Shown here one piece after another: positions 5,869 through 10,111 of a stretch of 10,111 nt of DNA. The notes under the pieces are model-generated. The model searched no databases and was not told where the DNA came from. It saw only the letters and a program-made list of their open reading frames with translations. Where the stretch lies: positions 1-10,111 of the forward strand of contig CAKOIE010000037.1 in NCBI GenBank assembly GCA_934086395.1. Direction: 5' to 3'. The DNA comes from an uncultured Bacilli bacterium (GTDB lineage Bacteria; Bacillota_I; Bacilli_A; RF39; UBA660). Positions within the stretch are counted from its first letter, which is position 1. The number at the start of each line of letters is the position of its first letter. Made by a program: the position numbers and the translations under genes.

Positions 5869-5895
5869 ATATATATATTTTAATTTTCATATAAT
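5869..5895 (+). promoter_or_regulatory. Possible sigma-E-type promoter of the SpoVID-like gene
   Basis: ATATA (5869-5873), a 14-nt gap and CATATAAT (5888-5895) resemble the mother-cell sigma-E pattern ATATT-N14-CATACAnT. spoVID is sigma-E dependent in Bacillus subtilis. AT-richness makes chance matches easy. Confidence 0.35.
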
Positions 5896-5922
5896 TATTT
5901 AGAAAAGAAAGGAAAATGATAT

Positions 5923-6603
5923 ATGAATGAGGTTTATACTTTAGATAGAGATTTTTTATTTAAATCTAAAATATATGAAATAACATCTATTTCAGTAGAA
6001 CAAAACTCTAATATTGATGGTTCTATTATTTATGGAGATTTTATAGTTTCTGGAACTTATCGTTTACATGAAATAAGTATTAATAAAGAAGATTTTAGTT
6101 TTAAAATACCATTTAAACATGAATTACCATCTAATATTAATTTAGATACAATTAAATTAGATATAAATGATTTTAATTATAACTTTAATAATTTAGATGA
6201 ATTAAGTGTTCATATTGAATATTTAATAACTGCTGAAGAAGGAATTAAAGTATTTGAAAATGAAGAAAAATTAGATGATTTTCTTAATGAACAGAAAAAA
6301 CAAGATATAGATATAGTTGATTTAAGAAGTGAACCTAGTTATTTACCTAATGAGATAGTTATGCCTATAGAAAAAGAAGAGGAAAAAACTAAGCCTGATA
6401 AGATAGATGAAAATATGATAATTAATTCTATTAATGATGAAGATGAATATGTTTTATATCATGTTCATACTGTTGGAATAAGTGATACAATTGAAAGTAT
6501 AACTAAAAAGTATAATATTAGTGTTAATACTTTAAAAGAATATAATACTTTTGATTCTTTAGAACTTAATATGAAATTAATTATTCCTAATGAAGAATTA
6601 TAG
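5923..6603 (+). CDS. SpoVID-like spore coat morphogenesis protein with LysM domain
   Basis: 226 aa. SpoVID acts in the mother cell, encasing the forespore with coat proteins together with SpoIVA and SafA. Residues about 17-100 match the SpoVID N-terminal domain: ITSISVEQNSNI, YGDFIVSGTYRL, a FSFKIPFKHELP strand pair and LDINDFNYNFNNLDELSVHIEY. Residues 101-175 are an acidic linker. Residues 177-223 form a C-terminal LysM domain (YHVHTVGISDTIESITKKYNISVNTLKEYN...LNMKLIIP), the peptidoglycan-type binding module also found at the end of Bacillus SpoVID. The protein is far shorter than Bacillus SpoVID because the long acidic middle is missing. Start ATG has AAAGGAAAA upstream. It overlaps the next gene by 14 bp, which matches the spoVID-ysxE order. 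SafA-type LysM proteins are the main alternative. Confidence 0.8.
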   Translation: MNEVYTLDRDFLFKSKIYEITSISVEQNSNIDGSIIYGDFIVSGTYRLHEISINKEDFSFKIPFKHELPSNINLDTIKLDINDFNYNFNNLDELSVHIEYLITAEEGIKVFENEEKLDDFLNEQKKQDIDIVDLRSEPSYLPNEIVMPIEKEEEKTKPDKIDENMIINSINDEDEYVLYHVHTVGISDTIESITKKYNISVNTLKEYNTFDSLELNMKLIIPNEEL

Positions 6604-7447
6604 GGAAATCTTTAATCCAAGTAAAATAACTATTTGTGGTAAAAGTTATATTCTTACTACTCAAGATGGAAATTATGTTGTAAAAGAAAAAGTTAAAGAT
6701 TTAAAATCTTTATATAACTACTTAGAAAATAGAAGTTTTAATAAATTTCCTAAAATAATAGATGAATATGATAACAACTATGTTTATGAATATTTAGATG
6801 ATACAAAGGAACCTATTAATCAAAAAATGATTGATGAAGCAAAGATTTTAGCTGAACTTCATTATAAAACTAGTTATTTTAAAAATGTTAAAATAGATAA
6901 ATTTAAGGAAATATATGAAAATATTAGTTCTAATATTAATTATTTAGAAGATTATTATAATAAATTATTTGATAGAGCTTTAAGTGAGGAATATATAAGA
7001 CCTTCTTTATATATTCTTATTATTAATTCTTCTTTAATTAGATCTAATATTAATTTTCTTAAAAGAGAATTAGATAAATGGTATAAGATGGTTAATGATT
7101 TAGATAAAATAAGGGTAGTATATAATCATAATAATTTAAGTATAGATCATTTTATTAATAATAAATTTATTAGTTGGGATAAATATTTAGTTGATAGTCC
7201 TATTATTGATTTGATAAATCTATATAATAATGATTTTAATAAATATGATTTTAGTTTATTCTTAAATGAATATTTTAAACATTTTGAACTACTTGATTAT
7301 GAAAAAACTTTACTATTTATCATGATTTCGATGCCTAAAACTTATGATTTTGGAAATAATGAATTAGATAATACTATTGTGGTTAGTAAATCAATAAGTT
7401 ATATAGAATATACTAATAAATTAATTAGGCCATATTATTCTAAATAA
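6590..7447 (+). CDS. YsxE/CotS-like spore coat protein, degenerate kinase fold
   Basis: 285 aa, similar in outline to CotS/YsxE spore proteins, which have an aminoglycoside-phosphotransferase-like fold. An N-lobe (YILTTQDGNYVVKEKV with K32 in the place of the ATP-binding Lys; FPKIIDEYDNNYVYEYLDD), a helical C-lobe, and the catalytic region VVYNHNNLSIDHF (177-188) followed by ISWDKYLVDSPIIDLINLY (195-212) are visible. The usual HGDxxxxN loop reads HNNLSIDH, so the catalytic Asp and Asn are replaced; the Asp of the WD motif (D197) remains. This suggests a pseudokinase or scaffold, as the HxxLSxxH form is usual for YsxE. The start lies inside the SpoVID-like gene with no separate ribosome binding site, implying translational coupling. 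The name rests on the fold and on the spoVID neighbour. Confidence 0.75.
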   Translation: MKNYREIFNPSKITICGKSYILTTQDGNYVVKEKVKDLKSLYNYLENRSFNKFPKIIDEYDNNYVYEYLDDTKEPINQKMIDEAKILAELHYKTSYFKNVKIDKFKEIYENISSNINYLEDYYNKLFDRALSEEYIRPSLYILIINSSLIRSNINFLKRELDKWYKMVNDLDKIRVVYNHNNLSIDHFINNKFISWDKYLVDSPIIDLINLYNNDFNKYDFSLFLNEYFKHFELLDYEKTLLFIMISMPKTYDFGNNELDNTIVVSKSISYIEYTNKLIRPYYSK

Positions 7448-7630
7448 TAAATAAAATTGTAAAAATATTTCTATAAATAATATAATTATATTCCATCTTA
7501 ATGGAAAGAAAAATGTAATTATTGCTTGATAAAATATTAATGTACATAGTATTAAAAAGAATATAAATAAACTAAATTTATTAAATGGATTATGAAAATT
7601 ATTAAAGTTATTACAATTATTAAAATTCAT
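7421..7630 (-). CDS. Small membrane protein, hypothetical
   Basis: 69 aa, not recognised. It has an Asn/Phe-rich N-terminus (MNFNNCNNFNNFHNPFNKF) and two hydrophobic segments (about 20-43 and 47-66) separated by PLRW, so it would span the membrane twice. The ATG at 7630 has a real-looking ribosome binding site, AGGTGA, 6 nt away. It is convergent with the YsxE-like gene and overlaps its last 27 bp. The gap between YsxE and the pilin-like genes would otherwise be 340 bp without a gene. A TATATT-like box lies just upstream. It could be a small sporulation membrane protein, but AT-rich DNA makes hydrophobic spurious frames common. Confidence 0.45.
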   Translation of the reverse strand: MNFNNCNNFNNFHNPFNKFSLFIFFLILCTLIFYQAIITFFFPLRWNIIILFIEIFLQFYLLFRIIWPN

Positions 7631-7680
7631 AATTTATCACCTAAAATATAATATGTTTATATGTTTTAATAGGTTAAAAT

Positions 7681-7713
7681 AAAAGGTGCTTTAATTATAA
7701 AAGTATCTTTTTT
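7681..7713 (+). terminator. Intrinsic terminator, possibly bidirectional
   Basis: AAAAGGTGCTTT (7681-7692) pairs with AAAGTATCTTTT (7700-7711), 12 bp with two G-T pairs, loop of 7, then more T. It would end transcripts from the spore genes before the pilin-like cluster; a T-rich flank also exists on the minus strand. Confidence 0.65.
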
Positions 7714-7727
7714 AGTATGCCGTGATA

Positions 7728-7757
7728 TTGGTATAGATTTTAAATATAATTTATTAT
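7728..7757 (+). promoter_or_regulatory. Possible promoter of the pilin-like cluster
   Basis: TTGGTA (7728-7733), 18-nt spacer, TATTAT (7752-7757), with other TATAAT-like boxes close by. It lies between the terminator and the strong ribosome binding site AGAGGAGG (7774-7781). Confidence 0.4.
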
Positions 7758-7785
7758 ATAATTAATTTAGACTAGAGGAGGCATT

Positions 7786-8490
7786 ATGAATAGGAAGGGA
7801 TTTGTTGCTACATCACTATTATATTCGTTTTTCTTACTTTTTTGTGCTATAATTTTAGCGTTTGTTGGTAGTTTAGGACATAATACGGTTCTTTTAAATA
7901 AGGAGATTGATAAAATTAATGAAGATATTCATACAACTAAATATATATATAATGTTAATGTAGGAGATTATTTTAGATTAAATATATGTGTAACTGATGA
8001 TAAAAAGGATTTATTTAATTCTGGAGATACAATTGATTATATTTTATTTAGTAAGAACAATGGATTAGGTTATTTTGTATCAAAAAATTATTCTTATAAA
8101 TTAAATAATTTAGAGTTATTAAATAATATTATTAATTCTATATATGTTAAAAATGATAATAAAATAATAAAGTCTAGAAGTATGACGGAAAATGATTATA
8201 ATGTTATAAATTCAATTGGTGATAATAAAATAAAGGATATAATATTAAAGGGGGATTTTAATAATGCAAGTAAATATTTACTTGCAAATAATAGTAATAA
8301 TTATTATAGTGGTAGTAAAGTGTTTGATATGTCTTTAAATAATGTTAGAGGTATAAATAATAATGATATAACTAGTGATAATACTTTTATTAGATTAGTG
8401 TTTGAATTTAATAATAGTATTAAAATAATAGGTGGAGACGGAACTTTATCTAATCCTTATCTTTTAAAAGGTGGTGCTATAAGTTGTTAA
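7786..8490 (+). CDS. Prepilin-like extracellular protein with NPYLL-type C-terminus
   Basis: 234 aa. The N-terminus MNRKGFVATSLLYSFFLL is a short positive leader, a G|F prepilin-peptidase-type site (G5/F6) and a hydrophobic helix to about residue 29. The mature residue 5 is Ser instead of the Glu usual in major pilins, so it is at best a minor or atypical pseudopilin. The rest is Asn-rich and extracellular: NVNVGDYFRLNICVTDD, VFDMSLNNVRG, then FIRLVFEFNNSIKIIGGDGTLSNPYLL. That ending aligns with the end of the variable surface protein at 3966-5501 (ILIASGTGEEGNPYLL). A very strong ribosome binding site sits 4 nt before ATG. The stop overlaps the start of the next, also prepilin-like, gene. 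Likely a component of a type IV pilus or competence-type filament. Confidence 0.65.
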   Translation: MNRKGFVATSLLYSFFLLFCAIILAFVGSLGHNTVLLNKEIDKINEDIHTTKYIYNVNVGDYFRLNICVTDDKKDLFNSGDTIDYILFSKNNGLGYFVSKNYSYKLNNLELLNNIINSIYVKNDNKIIKSRSMTENDYNVINSIGDNKIKDIILKGDFNNASKYLLANNSNNYYSGSKVFDMSLNNVRGINNNDITSDNTFIRLVFEFNNSIKIIGGDGTLSNPYLLKGGAISC

Positions 8491-8993
8491 ATAAAAATGG
8501 TTTTGTCTTATTAGAGACTATAATTGTAATGAGTATATTATTAATTGGAATGATATTGCTTTATTCAAATTATAATAAATTATTTATTAATTCAGGAAAA
8601 ATAAGTTATAATGATAATGTAGAAGATATTTATACTGCTTATTATGTATATCAAAAAAGAGAAAATATTGGTTATAATAATGGGGATATTCAAAGTATTA
8701 ATGTAAATAATTTAACTAATGAATTTAATGATATATTAAATAATTTAAATATAGAAAAGATTTATTATTTTAAAAAGAATGCTTTTAATAATATTTTTAA
8801 TAATCAAAATGGTGATTGTAATAATCTTAATAAACTTATATGTTATGATGGTACAACTATTAATTATTTGAAAAGTATTGAAAATAAAGCTGATGTTGAT
8901 AAATGTGTAGATGATGATGTATGTATTACTATAGTAAAAATTAAAAGAAATGGTTATTATTACTTTGCTAAGTATGAATCATATATTATGTAG
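8484..8993 (+). CDS. Type IV pilin-like / pseudopilin protein
   Basis: 169 aa. It has a classical class III signal: MLNKNG|FVLLETIIVMSILLIGMILL, with cleavage after G6, N-methylatable F7 and Glu at mature position 5 (E11), then a hydrophobic assembly helix. The remainder is Asn/Tyr-rich with four Cys in two pairs (GDCNNLNKLIC and DKCVDDDVC), which may form disulfides. The start is TTG at 8484, because no in-frame ATG precedes the signal and AGGTGG (8469-8474) is correctly spaced. It overlaps the upstream prepilin-like gene by 7 bp, so they are coupled and probably work in the same filament. No assembly ATPase, prepilin peptidase or membrane platform gene lies in the window. Confidence 0.75.
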   Translation: MLNKNGFVLLETIIVMSILLIGMILLYSNYNKLFINSGKISYNDNVEDIYTAYYVYQKRENIGYNNGDIQSINVNNLTNEFNDILNNLNIEKIYYFKKNAFNNIFNNQNGDCNNLNKLICYDGTTINYLKSIENKADVDKCVDDDVCITIVKIKRNGYYYFAKYESYIM

Positions 8994-9007
8994 GAAGAGA
9001 TGATAAA

Positions 9008-9418
9008 ATGAGTTATGAAGAAGCATATAATATATTAAAAAGACTTGCTAATGATGAAATTATTACTTTGGAAATGAAAAATAAATTGGATGGTTATTGT
9101 AAATGGTTAATTAGTAGAATGCGTGATGAGGTTATAAGTAGGGATGAACAATCTCTTTTAGATTTTTATATAAATTATTTAAGAGCAACTATTACTGATA
9201 TGGATATAGTTAGTGATTATGATAAAATAAATGATGAAAGAAATAATCCGGCTTTAAATGAAGAACATAAGGCTCAAATAGAAGGACATCAAAAAGTTCG
9301 TAAGTTGGAGCAAAAGCATCAGATAAATAGTAATGGGGTTATTCTTACAACTGTTATTTTAGAGGTATCCTTACTTATCGGGCTAACTTTGGCAATATTA
9401 ATTCTTGCTTTAAGTTAA
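9008..9418 (+). CDS. Hypothetical tail-anchored protein
   Basis: 136 aa, not recognised. Residues 1-65 are predicted helical and charged (MSYEEAYNILKRLANDEIIT..., DEVISRDEQSLLDFYINYLRAT). Residues 66-108 are polar and highly charged. Residues 111-134 (VILTTVILEVSLLIGLTLAI and on) form a single membrane helix at the very C-terminus, so the soluble part would face the cytoplasm. The start has AGGAAGAGA 7 nt upstream. It begins 14 nt after the pilin-like gene and ends 42 nt before frr, so it appears to belong to the same transcript. A role in the pilus-like system is possible only by position. Confidence 0.75.
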   Translation: MSYEEAYNILKRLANDEIITLEMKNKLDGYCKWLISRMRDEVISRDEQSLLDFYINYLRATITDMDIVSDYDKINDERNNPALNEEHKAQIEGHQKVRKLEQKHQINSNGVILTTVILEVSLLIGLTLAILILALS

Positions 9419-9460
9419 AATTTAATATATATTATTGTTAGAAAGAGAGAAATTTAATTT

Positions 9461-10000
9461 ATGGATATTTTAGAAGAAACTGAACTTAGAATGATGAAAG
9501 CTATTGAAAATATGGAAAGTAGATTTAATAATGTTAGAGCAGGACGTGCTAATCCTTCAATGGTTAGTGGTGTTATGGTAGATTATTATGGCGTTTCTAC
9601 ACCTATTCAAAGTTTAGCAAATATAACTGTTCCGGAAGCAAGACAATTGTTTATTAAACCTTTTGATAGATCTTGTATTAAAGATATTGAAAGAGCAATT
9701 AATGAAGCAAATTTAGGTATAACACCTACAAATAATGGTGAAATGGTTATAATGACTGTACCGGAATTAACTGAAGAAAAAAGAAAAGATTATGTAAAAC
9801 AAGTTAAAGCTTTAGCAGAAGATGGCAAAGTAGCTTTAAGAAACGCTAGAGAAGATGCTCGTAACAATGTTAAAAAACAAGAATTACCTGAAGATGAAGA
9901 AAATTCTTATTATGAAGAGATTCAAGATTTAATTAATAAATATAATAAAATAATTGATGATAAAGCAAAAGCAAAAGAAGAAGAATTAATGAGAGTATAA
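9461..10000 (+). CDS. frr: Ribosome recycling factor
   Basis: 179 aa, slightly shorter than the usual 185. RRF, with EF-G, splits the post-termination ribosome in the cytoplasm so that subunits can be reused. Family blocks are intact: RAGRANPSM (26-34), VDYYGVSTPIQSLANITVPEARQL, IKPFD, INEANLGITPTNNG, VPELTEEKRKDYVKQVKALAEDGKVALRNAREDA and the charged C-terminal helix. The two long-helix segments frame the central beta domain as expected. A GAAAGAGAGA ribosome binding site lies 10 nt before ATG. In most Bacillota frr follows tsf and pyrH; here it follows a pilin-like cluster, an unusual neighbourhood. An intrinsic terminator follows. Confidence 0.97.
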   Translation: MDILEETELRMMKAIENMESRFNNVRAGRANPSMVSGVMVDYYGVSTPIQSLANITVPEARQLFIKPFDRSCIKDIERAINEANLGITPTNNGEMVIMTVPELTEEKRKDYVKQVKALAEDGKVALRNAREDARNNVKKQELPEDEENSYYEEIQDLINKYNKIIDDKAKAKEEELMRV

Positions 10001-10002
10001 TT

Positions 10003-10032
10003 AAAAACTATGTTGAAATATACATGGTTTTT
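10003..10032 (+). terminator. Intrinsic terminator after frr
   Basis: AAAAACTATGT (10003-10013) pairs with ACATGGTTTTT (10022-10032), 11 bp with one T-G pair and an 8-nt loop; the T run is at the 3' side of the stem. Confidence 0.6.
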
Positions 10033-10079
10033 GCTGTTAAACATTAGTTAAAATGATACCGATTTATAATTACAGATAA

Positions 10080-10102
10080 CAAACAAAGGTGAACTTTGTT
10101 TG
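10080..10102. other. Perfect 9-bp hairpin at the window end
   Basis: CAAACAAAG (10080-10088) and CTTTGTTTG (10094-10102) form a perfect stem with loop GTGAA. No T run follows on the plus strand, so it may be part of the leader of the next gene outside the window. Confidence 0.5.
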
Positions 10103-10111
10103 AATGAAAAT

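Larger units (their letters stand above)
5502..5922. other. 420-bp gap: GC-rich tail, AT-rich spacer, structured element
   Basis: From left to right: a GC-rich structured tail to about 5560, an AT-rich stretch with no supported gene (5561-5715; ATTTATATTAAA occurs twice), the candidate structured RNA (5728-5789), an AAGGAG-like sequence at about 5797-5803 with no start codon behind it, three 7-bp TTTATTC units (5833-5853), and the promoter and ribosome binding site of the SpoVID-like gene. Confidence 0.6.

Noticed and set aside
3900..5922. DGR reverse transcriptase or template repeat inside the window
   Set aside because: No reverse-transcriptase motif in any frame and no second copy of the A-free 24-nt segment on either strand.

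Overview
The window is a very AT-rich segment of a low-GC Bacillota genome. A SpoVID/YsxE-like pair, typical Gram-positive ribosome binding sites, tRNA genes with encoded CCA and a Bacilli-style gene set point to a spore-forming, probably gut-associated, uncultured Bacilli lineage. The organism assignment is inference.

Left part (1-2290): three tandem, progressively decayed copies of a PD-(D/E)XK nuclease of the Rpn (recombination-promoting nuclease / putative transposase) family. Copy 1 lacks its N-terminus, copy 2 looks full length, and copy 3 is internally deleted and frameshifted. A near-identical leader of about 180 bp, carrying a covarying hairpin, precedes copies 2 and 3. Next comes a minus-strand tRNA block: Ser(GCU) with its own sigma-A promoter, then Lys(CUU), Ile(GAU) and Glu(UUC) from a second promoter, ending at a strong intrinsic terminator. 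Further right on the minus strand are a ZnuA/AdcA-like lipoprotein without a single histidine and, overlapping it by 4 bp, yidD.

Centre (3900-5800): the most interesting locus. A surface protein of 511 aa is driven by a promoter whose -35/-10 spacer holds a run of eight G, the layout of a phase-variable promoter. The gene is A-rich until near its 3' end, where about 108 bp become GC-rich and almost free of A. There, NNY codons alternate with A-free scaffold codons, ending in a 24-nt A-free block encoding GVRPALFL. This is what adenine-directed mutagenesis by a diversity-generating retroelement (DGR) leaves in a variable repeat. A perfect 10-bp hairpin lies 34 bp further on. No reverse transcriptase or template repeat is in the window, so the retroelement would act in trans. 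The locus may therefore combine promoter switching with targeted hypermutation of a ligand-binding domain. The 420-bp gap after it holds structured elements, including a candidate small structured RNA.

Right part (5900-10111): a short SpoVID-like spore coat morphogenesis protein with a C-terminal LysM domain, overlapping a degenerate-kinase YsxE/CotS-like protein, as in the Bacillus spoVID-ysxE pair. A possible convergent small membrane protein follows. Then comes a plus-strand cluster of two prepilin-like proteins, an unknown tail-anchored protein, and frr (ribosome recycling factor) with an intrinsic terminator. The first prepilin-like protein ends with the same Gly/NPYLL signature as the DGR-like surface protein, suggesting related extracellular modules.
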